A stretch of 48,774 bases of DNA from Acidobacteriaceae bacterium (GTDB lineage: Bacteria > Acidobacteriota > Terriglobia > Terriglobales > Acidobacteriaceae). Positions 9,315 to 18,711 of the stretch are shown here, piece by piece. The translations under genes and the position numbers were made by a program. Below the pieces are notes generated by a model. The model saw only the letters and a list, made by a program, of their open reading frames with translations, did no database searches and was not told the origin of the DNA. Each line of letters opens with the position of its first letter. Positions within the stretch are counted from its first letter, which is position 1. The stretch covers positions 1 to 48,774 of the forward strand of contig PLSM01000176.1 in the NCBI GenBank assembly GCA_003165075.1, written 5' to 3'.

Positions 9315-12050
9315 TCAGAATCCCACGCGAACGGTGATTATTTCGAAAGGTTTCACGGGCACAATTACCTTTGTTTCCTTGATCGCAAATGATCGCGAAG
9401 GTACGAACTTATCCCATTCCATCATGTCGGTTTCATTCGCTGTCCGTGGACTGCGAGTGAAGTTGAGAACGGCGTTCGTGGTTTTTCCCTCGGTCTCATA
9501 CAGCCGGACGATGTACTCGTTTGTATCCTCTGCTTTCTTAACCGATTCCACTGTGACGCTCGATGGGGCTACGTCGAGCACACTATAAGAGGTCGCAAGC
9601 TGTCCGGCATGGGAGAGTTCTGACTTTGCCAAAAGTGGTTCGTTGAACTCAGCTGCCCGCCGGGTAGCGTTGGCGTCCTGCCAGGCGCCGCGATGAGGAA
9701 CGAGTGCGTATTTGATGTGGTGGATGCCCACGATCGGGTCGTCAGATTGGTCTGACCACGTCTCGGGCGTCCCTGGGTACCCGCGGCGCGGACCGCGAAT
9801 CAGGCTCATGCGCAGCGTGTTCTCTTCGTACGAAAATCCATACTTCGTATCGTTGAGCAAAGCCACCCCGTAATCACCGGTCTGGTTGCTGACGTCCGCC
9901 CAGCGTTGCCCGGCCACTTCGGTTTTTGTGCGATCGGCGATTTCCCATCCTCGCGGAGGCGCTGTCAGCCGGATGCCCGGGTCCTCTTTCAATGTGTAAT
10001 CGAATCGCTGAATGGCACCATAGGGAATTTCGTAAGTCGCGTAAACACTCTTGAGATTGACCGGGAAAGCTACTTTGGCGAAGCGATACTTTTCATGCCA
10101 GTCGACACTGAGTTCGAAATCCACGCGATCCATGTGGCTGTAGAGAACGATATTCTGAACGAACGTTGATTCGCCGAAGGACTTCTTCACTTGCACGACC
10201 GTACGGATCGGTCCGGTTTCGACTACTTTGACACTCTCGGCTTTTTCCAGCTTGTTATCCGCACCAAGATAGATATTCCACGCCGGCTCGCCGTCAGGGG
10301 CATTCGCAGGTTTGTCTTCCCAGACTTCCAACGCCGCGCCAGGATTGTCCTCACGCAGGAAGTTTGTTTCCATACCTTTCTTCTTCAATGACTTCACGTT
10401 GCCGGAGTCGGGATCAATGACAACTTCAATTTGGCTGTTTGCCAACGTGAGCCCCGAGACCACGAGGTCACTGGCAAACCCGGGCTGCTCTTGGCTGGCC
10501 ACAACGCGATACTCCTTATACCCCATTCCCGGCACTTCTTCGGCAAGAAACAGTGCTTTCGCCGTCCCGCCTTCTCCCTCTAACTGGTAGGGCACGGCGT
10601 GTCCAGCGGGATCAACAATGTTGAAATGCTTGAACCCGGCAAAATACACCGCATCCAAGGAAACGATGCCGGTTCTTTGCCACGGCAAGGAGTTAAAGAT
10701 CAGGGCGGCATGTCCCTCTCCCTGAGTGTTCACCTGCCTGGCAATGGTGGAGAGAGCTGAGTTCAGTATTTTTCCGCCTGCATACTTGATGTCGCCATAA
10801 TCCGTCGCGGCATCGCGGTAGACTTCGGCAATCGAGGTACCATCGATGTTGTCGTGGACCTGTCCGAAGAGCACTTTCTCCCACAATTGCTGGAGGCTTT
10901 CCTGGGGGTAGGGCTGGCCAAATTGCGAGGCGAGCAAGGAGAATTTTTCCGCGTTCATAAGCAACACTTCGCACTGGCGATTGTCGCGCTTTACCTGCGA
11001 GTCAGTTGTGAAGGTTCCGCGATGGGTCTTAACGTAGAGTTCATCGTCCACCACGGGGAGACCCTTGCTCAACGGGAGCGCTTGGATTTCATGGAAGTAA
11101 TCCAGAGCTTTGGTGAAGCGGACGGTGGGGAAGTTGGGGTCGTGCATCAGCGTCACCGCGCGATCCATCATATCGGGCATGGGGCCTCCCCCATGATCGC
11201 CCTTCCCATACAGAATTAAGAGCTTGTCTACGTGGTCCGTCGTCTCTAGGGTTTTCAGGTATTCCAACATCTGCTTGGGGTCAACCGGCTGGGAGTAGTC
11301 ACCCACTGTGTGGAAGGCTAGAACCCGCGAGCCGTCCGGACCTTCCCACCAAAAGAGGTGATAAGGGAAGGGGATGGGCGGGTTGTTGCGTTCGACTTGC
11401 CATTTCAGCTTGTGCGTTACGAAATAGTCGATCCCGCTTTTACGGTAAATTTGGGGCAAGTTCCAATTGAAGCCGAAGGAGTCCGGCAGCCAGCCGATCT
11501 TGACGTCAACGCCGAACTTTTGTTTGAAGTATCGCTTCGCGTAGAGGTGCTGGCGCACCAGGGACTCGCCACTGGGAATGTTGGTGTCGTGTTCGGTCCA
11601 CGAACCGCCCACAACCTCCCATTCACCTGCGGCAATTTTTTGAGAGATTTGCGTGAATAAATCCGGATAATAGCGTTCTGTCCACTGATAGGCCTGGGCG
11701 GCACTTTGTGCGTAGATCATGCCCGGATGGTCTTGTGCCATCTTGAAAACGCTCTCAATCGTCCGCGGGTAGACCTCATGAATTGTTTCACTACGGGGCC
11801 ACAGCCAGGAGAGGTCGGTGTGGGCGTATCCCACCAGGTCAATCTCCCCTTTAGGCTTGGTTTGTCCGGCCATGCTCGCGGTCAAGAAGACCAGGACTCC
11901 CGCGAGCACAACCGGCAACCGCAACAGCGATCGTCCTATGCAGCGCAAGCGGCTTGCCTGGTGTGCGTTGGCGTACAAACCACCCGGGCAGGAGTTCGCG
12001 GATTGTTCTTCCATTCCTACCCCCATCTCCACACTGGTCATAAACAACAT
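9315..12050 (-). CDS. secreted GH38 alpha-mannosidase
   Basis: About 911 residues from the first ATG; ATG at 12014 is an alternative. A signal peptide (LLRLPVVLAGVLVFLTASMAG) predicts export. The GH38 catalytic domain follows: the zinc pair in GYAHTDLSWLW (His77, Asp79) and the nucleophile in GWLPDSFGFNW (Asp190), then SAAQAYQW and EHDTNIPSGES substrate-site regions. Beta-rich mannosidase domains occupy the C-terminal half. GH38 enzymes release alpha-mannose with retention, using zinc. Bacterial GH38s are often cytoplasmic, so the export signal is notable. It sits divergently from an Oar-like TonB-dependent receptor across decayed genes and near a GH51 arabinofuranosidase, suggesting use of plant or fungal glycans. 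Family call is strong; substrate is inferred. Confidence 0.92.
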   Translation of the reverse strand: MLFMTSVEMGVGMEEQSANSCPGGLYANAHQASRLRCIGRSLLRLPVVLAGVLVFLTASMAGQTKPKGEIDLVGYAHTDLSWLWPRSETIHEVYPRTIESVFKMAQDHPGMIYAQSAAQAYQWTERYYPDLFTQISQKIAAGEWEVVGGSWTEHDTNIPSGESLVRQHLYAKRYFKQKFGVDVKIGWLPDSFGFNWNLPQIYRKSGIDYFVTHKLKWQVERNNPPIPFPYHLFWWEGPDGSRVLAFHTVGDYSQPVDPKQMLEYLKTLETTDHVDKLLILYGKGDHGGGPMPDMMDRAVTLMHDPNFPTVRFTKALDYFHEIQALPLSKGLPVVDDELYVKTHRGTFTTDSQVKRDNRQCEVLLMNAEKFSLLASQFGQPYPQESLQQLWEKVLFGQVHDNIDGTSIAEVYRDAATDYGDIKYAGGKILNSALSTIARQVNTQGEGHAALIFNSLPWQRTGIVSLDAVYFAGFKHFNIVDPAGHAVPYQLEGEGGTAKALFLAEEVPGMGYKEYRVVASQEQPGFASDLVVSGLTLANSQIEVVIDPDSGNVKSLKKKGMETNFLREDNPGAALEVWEDKPANAPDGEPAWNIYLGADNKLEKAESVKVVETGPIRTVVQVKKSFGESTFVQNIVLYSHMDRVDFELSVDWHEKYRFAKVAFPVNLKSVYATYEIPYGAIQRFDYTLKEDPGIRLTAPPRGWEIADRTKTEVAGQRWADVSNQTGDYGVALLNDTKYGFSYEENTLRMSLIRGPRRGYPGTPETWSDQSDDPIVGIHHIKYALVPHRGAWQDANATRRAAEFNEPLLAKSELSHAGQLATSYSVLDVAPSSVTVESVKKAEDTNEYIVRLYETEGKTTNAVLNFTRSPRTANETDMMEWDKFVPSRSFAIKETKVIVPVKPFEIITVRVGF

Positions 12051-12141
12051 TTCACGCCCCCCTTCATGGCCTGCCCAATCCCCTCTACAAGTGAAGAGTT
12101 AGTGTAGCGCGGAGAGCGGTTGAGCTGTCTCGCCGCTGTAG

Positions 12142-12573
12142 TCGTTCCTGGTGATTTCGCAGTATGCTCGCACCCACTATATTTCTCATGCGCAAGGCAG
12201 TCAGTCCTCCGTGGTCAAATTCGTTGACGCTTTCTTCAATCTGACGCCACTCGGTCTGTTGCCGGACGAACTGAAAGCGCGCGAGATCGGCGAAGAAGAA
12301 TTCGGGCAGAAGGATCTTGGGCCTGAGGATGCGCTGACCCCGGGAATCTCGGATCTGCTGGATGCGTTCAGTCCGCCGCGGCTGATCGGGAGCAAACGTG
12401 AGCTTCCAGCATCCTATGTAACGGTGCCCGGGACGCTGATCAGCAGTCTGCCGCTAGCGAGCGGGTACGGTTGCAAGGACCTGGGAATCACCACTACAGA
12501 CATCCTGCAAGGAATCGCGAACACAATTCCCGCGGACTTTAATCCGCGGCCTAACACCAACCTCAACCCGTAA
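12142..12573 (+). pseudogene. C-terminal remnant of a phospholipase C / phosphoesterase-family protein
   Basis: About 143 codons in one frame beginning right after an in-frame TAG at 12139. The protein (YARTHYISHAQG, SSVVKFVDAFFNL, LPDELKAREIG, PADFNPRPNTN) matches what I know of the last quarter of bacterial phospholipase C-type alkaline-phosphatase-superfamily enzymes. The catalytic N-terminal part and its metal ligands are missing, and there is no signal peptide or clear ribosome binding site. The stop at 12573 appears native. An expressed short protein is possible but unlikely to be active. Confidence 0.72.
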
Positions 12574-12599
12574 CGGATTTCAGAATCGGCCGGGCGTTC

Positions 12600-13046
12600 G
12601 TTGCCAGGCCGATTCGGCGCATACGGGGCATGAAATGCCAGATGACCGACGCGTTTGATCTTAGCCAGAAGAAATGGACCTTCAAGGCCGTGCCGTCGGG
12701 CTTGCTGGCTTCAACAACGCTGCCCATTCAAAAGAGTGCCTATGACGACGCGGCTTTGATTAACCATCTTGAGCCGCTTCACAACTCGGCATGGTGGGCA
12801 GAGTAGGCCAAGGGCATGGATTTCTAAGTCGAAGACCAGCTCGACTCGGCAAAATGCAGCCGCATTCTTTGGACTGGAACGATGGGCGACATGCCTTATC
12901 CGACTACGCGCAGCGGGCTTGATCTGCGGACCAACCGCGGCGAATTGTTGAGGAACTTCCAAGAGCGCAAGGCTGCACAGCGGCGGCCCTCGGAGAATAA
13001 CCGGAAGGCTTCGTCCACGACCGAGGCAAATGTATCATCCATGTAA
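12600..13046 (+). pseudogene. decayed C-terminus of a second phosphoesterase-like protein with two nonsense codons
   Basis: One frame (ATGs at 12630 and 12642) stays coherent for about 145 codons but is broken by TAG (inside WWAE-stop-AKGMDF) and TAA (before VEDQLDS), then continues RILWTGTMGDMPYP and RSGLDLRTNRGELL to a terminal TAA at 13046. Frame coherence across both stops shows nonsense decay without indels. The tail resembles the end of YncE-propeller/alkaline-phosphatase-family proteins common in Acidobacteriota; that identification is tentative. It lies 27 nt after the previous remnant, so two related genes lost their 5' parts in the same place. Confidence 0.55.
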
Positions 13047-13079
13047 TGCCTGAGCAGAGATGGGGGCAGGGCGTTGCAC

Positions 13080-13116
13080 AGCCTGCCTCCGCTCATGCAC
13101 GAGGTGCAAGCAGGCT
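13080..13116 (+). promoter_or_regulatory. nested inverted repeat in the leader of the Oar-like receptor gene
   Basis: An outer 7-bp pair (AGCCTGC 13080-13086 with GCAGGCT 13110-13116) encloses an inner 5-bp pair (TGCAC/GTGCA around GAG, 13096-13108). It ends 15 nt before the start codon region of the receptor. It could be an mRNA leader hairpin or an operator; function is not evident. Confidence 0.3.
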
Positions 13117-13131
13117 CGTTGTGAGGCCAAA

Positions 13132-16100
13132 ATGAGATTCGCTCATCCTATTACTTCAATGTCTTCTCTATTTACGCTCGGAGCGGCTGCTTTGCTGCTC
13201 ATTTGTTTCGCAACTCAGGGGCTGGCACAGATAGACCGTACCGGCTTGAACGGCACCGTCACCGATTCCGCCGGCGGAGTCATCCCGGGCGTTCACGTCG
13301 TGGTTTACATGCCGGACACCGGTTCGATTCGTGAGACCGACACTTCGCGTGCCGGAACATACGAAGTTCCCGAACTCCCGATTGGGAGCTATACGGTCAC
13401 CTTCACGGGCAACGGCTTCGCAACACTGACTTTCAATCAAGTGATCCAGATGCTGGGGCAGACACGCACGCTCGATGCGGTGATGCGGGTTGCCACGGCC
13501 ACGCAGCGAATCAGCGTTTCCAGCATAGCCCCGCAACTCGACGAGACGACCGACTCGCTCGGCTCCCGCACAGAGGCGAAGCAGGTAGACGATCTGCCAC
13601 TGAACGGGAGAAATTGGTCCACCCTGACAGCACTTGCACCTGGCGCGGTCGACACCGGCGGAAGCAACCAGCGCAGCATTCGCTTTGCCGGCCGAGGACT
13701 CGACGACAACAACTTCACCTACGACGGCATCGACGCGACCAATATTGTCAATCAGGCACAGCAGCCCTTTGTCAGGATCGCCATTTCCACAGATGCCATC
13801 CAGGAGTTCCGCATCGACACCATGCTCTTCACAGCGGAAAACGGAAGCACGCCGGGTGGCCAGGTGGCCGTAGCCTCGAAGTCGGGTTCGAACACGCTGC
13901 ATGGCGATCTGTTCGAGTTCCTCCGCAACGATGTCTTCGACGCCCGTGAGCCCATTCTCCGTGTCAGACTTCCATTTCGCCTTAACCAATTCGGAGGGGG
14001 CATGGGTGGAAAGATCATCCGCGACCGAAGCTTTTTCTTCTTCACTTACGAAGGGTTGCGTCAAACGTATGGCCAGCCGCTGCTGGGTTATGTTCCAAGC
14101 CCAACGTTCGGGGCTCAGGTGGCTGCCGCAAATCCGCTGCTGGCGCCGATCATCGCCGCTTATCCCACTACAGGATTAACATCCGTTGCAGGAAATCCGG
14201 ATGAAAGCGAGTTTGCCGGGTCCGGACGTCAGCTAGACCACGAGGACTCCGCCATGCTGCGGCTGGATCACCGCTTTTCGCCGGCCGACACAGCATACCT
14301 GCGCTTCAACTTCGATACCGCTTACAGCGATGCGCCAATCGCCGAAGGCGGGAGCTATTTGAACGACAGGCAACTGATTACTTCCCGTCCCGTCAATGGC
14401 GAACTCGAAGCGATGCACATCTTCTCAGCGCGGCTGGTGAATGAACTAAAGTTCGGTTTCAATCGCGGCAACGTCTACACCACCAACCAGGGAGTCACCA
14501 ACATCCCTTACACGATCGCCGTCTCAGGATTCACGACGCTCGCCGGGAACCAAATGAAGATCGGCGTGGGGAATTCGTTCTCTTATATCGATAACCTCAC
14601 GATGGTCCGCGGGGCTCACACGCTCAAACTCGGCGCGGAGATTCGCCGCATCCAACTCAACCAGGGCAATACGCCGTCGGGAGCTATTGCTTATTCGTCG
14701 ACTGCCAGCTTCCTGGCGAACTCTGTCAGCTCTGCCTCCTACGCTGCGGAGTTGCCCGTGAATGGACTGCGCAAAACAGAGGCCTACTCCTATGCTGAAG
14801 ACGAGTGGAAAGTCCGACCCAATTTCACGCTGAACCTGGGTGTCCGCTATTCCTTCTACAGCGTGTTCAGTGAAGTCAATGGCAAGGCCATCCCCTTCGA
14901 CTTCTCTACCTGCGGTGCGGTGGGCTTCTGCGGAGCGGGCGCCAGCTTCGGCAATCCCAACACGCTCGATGTGGATCCGCGCGTTTCTGTTACCTGGGCT
15001 CCCGCCGCATTGCACAGCAAGACGATCATGCGCAGCGGTTTCGGCCTCTACCACGGCGATGGTCAGTTGGACGATCAGAATCTGCCCATCAACAATGAGG
15101 TCGGCCGCTATTCCTTGAGCGCCAAGACAATCCCGAATCTCTCCTACCCCGTCACTCCGTTCCTGAACGGCCCTGGCACCGTTTCGCCACGGGACATGGA
15201 TCGGAATCGCAAAGACATGTATGTCAGCCAGTGGGGATTCTCGGTACAGCAGGCTCTTCCACGCAACTTCGTCGGCACACTTTCCTATGTAGGCAGCAAG
15301 GGCACTTATTTGTTGACTACTTCGTATCTGAACCTCATCGATCCTGTCACCGGCGTGCGCCCCAATGCGAACTTTGGCCAGGTCGAGTACCGCGGAAATA
15401 TCAACAACAGTTCTTATCAGGGTTTTGTCGCCAGTCTTCAGCGCAGCTTTTCGCACGGATTGCTCGTGTCGGCCAACTACACCTATTCCCACGAAATCGA
15501 CCAGGACGCCGCGGGTGGCGGCGATTCGGATTTCCCAGAGAATCCCGCCTGCCTGGCTTGCGAGCGCGCTGCAGGGGACTTCGATGTACGGCATGTATTG
15601 AATGCCAGTACCGTCTACGATCTTCCCTTCGGCCCCGGACGAGAATTCCTTTCCCGACCGGGAATCACAAGCGCGATCTTCGGCCGCTGGAGTTTGACCG
15701 ACATCGTCGCGGCCCGCACCGGCCTGCCGATCAACGTTGCCGTAGACCGCTCAAGCTCATCGGTGGCCACTGGTTACACGACCAATCAGCGACCCAATCT
15801 GGTTCCGGGTGTTTCTCTCACCCCTCCGGGCGGAAAGTCGATTGGGAACTGGATCAATATTGCGGCCTTCGCTCCAGTCATAGGATCGGGGTATGGCAAC
15901 GAGCCGCGGAATGTGGGCCGCGGTCCGAATCTTTGGCAGACCGATCTGGGGGTCGCCAAACGCATTCCGCTCTCAGAGCAAGCGCAACTCCAGTTCCGGG
16001 GCGAGTTCTTCAACCTGTTCAATCGCGCACAATACGGACAGCCACAGGCCGATTGGTCGTCATCGACATTCGGGCAGATCATCACTACTGCGAACACGAC

Positions 16101-16158
16101 CCCAATTGGAACCGGGACGCCACGCGAGATACAGTTCGCTTTGCGTCTGCAGTTCTGA
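13132..16158 (+). CDS. Oar-like TonB-dependent receptor with carboxypeptidase-regulatory-like domain
   Basis: About 1008 residues; ATG 13132 is chosen because GAGG sits just upstream and a signal peptide follows (FTLGAAALLLICFATQGLAQ). The mature protein begins with a CarboxypepD_reg-like beta sandwich (LNGTVTDSAGGVIPGVHVVV, about 38-120), then a plug domain (about 140-260; LPLNGRNWSTLTALAPGA) and a 22-strand-type barrel ending in the aromatic IQFALRLQF, the outer-membrane insertion signal. This architecture is expanded in Acidobacteriota and is used for large substrates such as oligosaccharides. There is no SusD-type partner nearby. The flanking GH38 and GH51 genes suggest a carbohydrate ligand, which is an inference. 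Confidence 0.9.
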   Translation: MRFAHPITSMSSLFTLGAAALLLICFATQGLAQIDRTGLNGTVTDSAGGVIPGVHVVVYMPDTGSIRETDTSRAGTYEVPELPIGSYTVTFTGNGFATLTFNQVIQMLGQTRTLDAVMRVATATQRISVSSIAPQLDETTDSLGSRTEAKQVDDLPLNGRNWSTLTALAPGAVDTGGSNQRSIRFAGRGLDDNNFTYDGIDATNIVNQAQQPFVRIAISTDAIQEFRIDTMLFTAENGSTPGGQVAVASKSGSNTLHGDLFEFLRNDVFDAREPILRVRLPFRLNQFGGGMGGKIIRDRSFFFFTYEGLRQTYGQPLLGYVPSPTFGAQVAAANPLLAPIIAAYPTTGLTSVAGNPDESEFAGSGRQLDHEDSAMLRLDHRFSPADTAYLRFNFDTAYSDAPIAEGGSYLNDRQLITSRPVNGELEAMHIFSARLVNELKFGFNRGNVYTTNQGVTNIPYTIAVSGFTTLAGNQMKIGVGNSFSYIDNLTMVRGAHTLKLGAEIRRIQLNQGNTPSGAIAYSSTASFLANSVSSASYAAELPVNGLRKTEAYSYAEDEWKVRPNFTLNLGVRYSFYSVFSEVNGKAIPFDFSTCGAVGFCGAGASFGNPNTLDVDPRVSVTWAPAALHSKTIMRSGFGLYHGDGQLDDQNLPINNEVGRYSLSAKTIPNLSYPVTPFLNGPGTVSPRDMDRNRKDMYVSQWGFSVQQALPRNFVGTLSYVGSKGTYLLTTSYLNLIDPVTGVRPNANFGQVEYRGNINNSSYQGFVASLQRSFSHGLLVSANYTYSHEIDQDAAGGGDSDFPENPACLACERAAGDFDVRHVLNASTVYDLPFGPGREFLSRPGITSAIFGRWSLTDIVAARTGLPINVAVDRSSSSVATGYTTNQRPNLVPGVSLTPPGGKSIGNWINIAAFAPVIGSGYGNEPRNVGRGPNLWQTDLGVAKRIPLSEQAQLQFRGEFFNLFNRAQYGQPQADWSSSTFGQIITTANTTPIGTGTPREIQFALRLQF

Positions 16159-16169
16159 AATCGTTTCAG
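16155..16169 (+). terminator. small hairpin at the 3' end of the receptor gene
   Basis: CTGAAA-TCG-TTTCAG is a perfect 6-bp stem overlapping the TGA stop (16156-16158). No T-run follows, so it may protect the mRNA end and need not terminate transcription. Confidence 0.25.
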
Positions 16170-16343
16170 GGTTGTAGAGATGCGCACGGCGCGACTAGAT
16201 GATCGAACCGGTGGGGCTTGCGGCTCAAGGCACAGGGATTCTATTGCACATGATGCGTGAACTCACAGGAGTGTGGCTTTGCTCATGAGGTGAGAGTGCG
16301 CATTCCGATCCTTCCACCCAGATGTCCTGTGTGATGGAGGTCA

Positions 16344-18434
16344 TTAACGCAATCTGAGTGTCACGACTGCAACCGAATCAGGCGGCATTTGAAAGGAACA
16401 CGTTTCATCGCAATGGATCGTCATCGTTACGGGGTGAACTGCGTCGGGTTGCGCAAAGTCGTTCCTGCTATCTGGCCTGGGCCCGGTCAGCAGAGTCTCT
16501 TCAGCCTCTGCATTGGCTCGTTTGCCGTGAAGCGCAATTGTGGTTCGCAGAGATAAAGCTGGATCCGCATTCGAAAGCTTTACGAAAACGCTCTTACCGT
16601 CTTCGGAGCGAGTAGCAACAGCATCCAACGCGGGTACTGTTTGCTTCGATTCCGGTTCACTGAGGTTCGGCGATTCCACAACGGTGGCAAGGCGGTCCGT
16701 TCCGAGGTGGCTACTGTACATTCGGATGGTGTAGTACTGCGGCGTCACATAGACTCCATCACGGCTCGCCTGAATAATCCCCCCAACCCAACCATCCAGC
16801 AAATCGGAGATCGAAGTCATGCTGACCTGTTCGCCCGAACGTTCAAAGGCATTCATCATGCGCGATGCAAACACCGCGCCTTCCATCGATTGGATGACTG
16901 TTGACGGATAGAAGAGATTCCATTCATTGACGACGAATGGCACAGGATGATCCGGCAGAAGCTGCTGGATAAGTGCATGCATTTCCTTATAGCGTGCTTC
17001 AAACTCTAACGGACGCGCCATCAACGTTGTCCGGTTATTCCGGTTATCGCTCCGACTCGTGTAGTCATGCACTGCCAGGTAATTGATGTCCCTGCCAAAG
17101 ATTCGCAGTACCGCGCTATTCCATTGCCTCGCATCGGGCATTGAACTCTCTCCAACAGCAATGAGTTGAATACCTGGGTCTACGGCGCGCATTGCCTCAG
17201 CGTATCGCTTTGCATTCTTCGCATAGGTTTCCGCATCCGCGTGGCCCCGTACCCAATCGCCATAGACCTCATTGCCCAGTTCCCAGAGGGTCACGTGATA
17301 GGGCTCCGGATGTCCGTTGGCCGCACGCATGGATCCGTATTTTGATGTGGCCGGTCCATTGACGTACTCGACCCAATGCGCTGCTTCTTCAGCAGTGGCG
17401 CCCGCTCCCTCGACATTCACGGTAATCGATGGCTGAGCGCCGATCTGACGGCAGAATTCGATATACTCATCGGTGCCAAAGTCGCTTGGCTCTATCGCAT
17501 TACTCCAAGAAACATTCGTCCAAACCGGCCGCTGATCCCTGGGGCCGATTCCCCATTCCCAGTGGTAGTCCTGGGCAACATTCCCCCCAGGCCAGCGAAC
17601 GAATGATGGCCGTAACTGTTGAATCTTTGTCATTACTTCGGGGCGAACACCTCCAACCGCATCCGCCGGCATCAATGAGGCATCGTCCATCCACAATGAA
17701 CCAGAGCCATCAAACAGAATGCTCAACTTTGCGTGGCGATCGGAACTCGTTGGATGCAAGCGAAATTCATACTTCCTCCAGTCTCCTGCGATATCCTCAA
17801 TACGCGCCGATGCATAAGTTGAGCCGCCAGTTACATCCTCCTCCAAAGCGACAGTAATGGTTCCGCGATACCGACCTGGAAGATCGGGAACCTTGAGCCA
17901 TAAATAGCCAACATATTCGGTATCCTGACGCACGCTGAGGTTACCTTGCGAGAGACCCCGGCGAGTGTCGAACGTGTCCTGAGCCGTAAGAGTCACGCGC
18001 AGCGAATGCTCCGGTTTGCCGGTGGCTTGGTTCGTTGCCGGATATGCCGCATCGGTCGTTCGCTCGAAATGGATTACACCCGCGCTGTCGTTGCGTTCAT
18101 CTGGCTCGAGATTCCAACCGCGCGGAAGGCCGAGAGAATCAGTAGGCTCTTCGAGGCTGCGGTCATGCAACATTTCAGCGTAGAGGCCATACTTCACGTC
18201 CCAAGCCATCATTTCCATAAAGGCTCCATAGAGGTTGGGATTTTGATGGCCAACGACTTGATTCGCATCGACTATGATGGTCGCGGATGAACTTTGACCC
18301 GTTTGGCCACTGGCAGCGAATGCGCACAAAAGGAAAGGAACCGCCATACTTATACCAAAGTGTCTGCAAAAAGTGAGTATGGACGTATGCCTGCATTGAG
18401 CTACCCGCTCGGTATGAAGATCGACTCTTGACAT
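16344..18434 (-). CDS. secreted GH51 alpha-L-arabinofuranosidase
   Basis: 696 residues. The ATG at 18434 has a GGGAGAG ribosome binding site at good spacing. A long n-region precedes a signal core (AVPFLLCAFAASGQ). A carbohydrate-binding-like beta domain (about 100-255; FERTTDAAYP, YVGYLWLKVPDLPG) is inserted in the N-terminal part, followed by the GH51 barrel: RWPGGN, acid/base Glu389 in LWELGNEVYGDW and nucleophile Glu504 in VVNEWNLFY, then a C-terminal beta sandwich. GH51 enzymes remove alpha-L-arabinofuranosyl side chains from arabinan or arabinoxylan. It is convergent with the Oar-like receptor and fits a plant cell-wall degradation role. Confidence 0.93.
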   Translation of the reverse strand: MSRVDLHTERVAQCRHTSILTFCRHFGISMAVPFLLCAFAASGQTGQSSSATIIVDANQVVGHQNPNLYGAFMEMMAWDVKYGLYAEMLHDRSLEEPTDSLGLPRGWNLEPDERNDSAGVIHFERTTDAAYPATNQATGKPEHSLRVTLTAQDTFDTRRGLSQGNLSVRQDTEYVGYLWLKVPDLPGRYRGTITVALEEDVTGGSTYASARIEDIAGDWRKYEFRLHPTSSDRHAKLSILFDGSGSLWMDDASLMPADAVGGVRPEVMTKIQQLRPSFVRWPGGNVAQDYHWEWGIGPRDQRPVWTNVSWSNAIEPSDFGTDEYIEFCRQIGAQPSITVNVEGAGATAEEAAHWVEYVNGPATSKYGSMRAANGHPEPYHVTLWELGNEVYGDWVRGHADAETYAKNAKRYAEAMRAVDPGIQLIAVGESSMPDARQWNSAVLRIFGRDINYLAVHDYTSRSDNRNNRTTLMARPLEFEARYKEMHALIQQLLPDHPVPFVVNEWNLFYPSTVIQSMEGAVFASRMMNAFERSGEQVSMTSISDLLDGWVGGIIQASRDGVYVTPQYYTIRMYSSHLGTDRLATVVESPNLSEPESKQTVPALDAVATRSEDGKSVFVKLSNADPALSLRTTIALHGKRANAEAEETLLTGPRPDSRNDFAQPDAVHPVTMTIHCDETCSFQMPPDSVAVVTLRLR

Positions 18435-18711
18435 TCAGCTCTCCCGGGAACAGTAGCAATCCTATCAATGTCACACCCTGCATTGCGTGATTGCTCTCGC
18501 CTTAACCAGGCGTACAACTGCTGAGTCTTGTCCGCGACCGGGCATAAAGTCACCCTCGCGCCGCCGGGCATAGGGCGTGGGCTAAAACTGCTCCTGAGCC
18601 CAGGCCTCTTCTTTCAGAGTTCCAGATTTTCGAGCCTCCGGCGCCCGCGCCTGCGAAGATAGGAAGACGTACCTGGTGCGGGGAACCGCCGTCCAAGGAA
18701 AACAACTCGCG
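18435..18711. other. divergent intergenic region
   Basis: This stretch separates the divergent GH51 and lipid-kinase genes and must hold both promoters. I see no confident -35/-10 pair, operator or hairpin. Confidence 0.4.

Noticed and set aside
12142..12573. Intact small gene of about 140 codons
   Set aside because: An in-frame stop lies just before it, the family similarity begins in mid-domain, and the catalytic part is missing; a remnant is the better reading.
13132..16158. SusC of a Bacteroidetes-type PUL
   Set aside because: No SusD-like lipoprotein is present, and the N-terminal domain plus LPLNGRN plug is of the acidobacterial Oar-like type.
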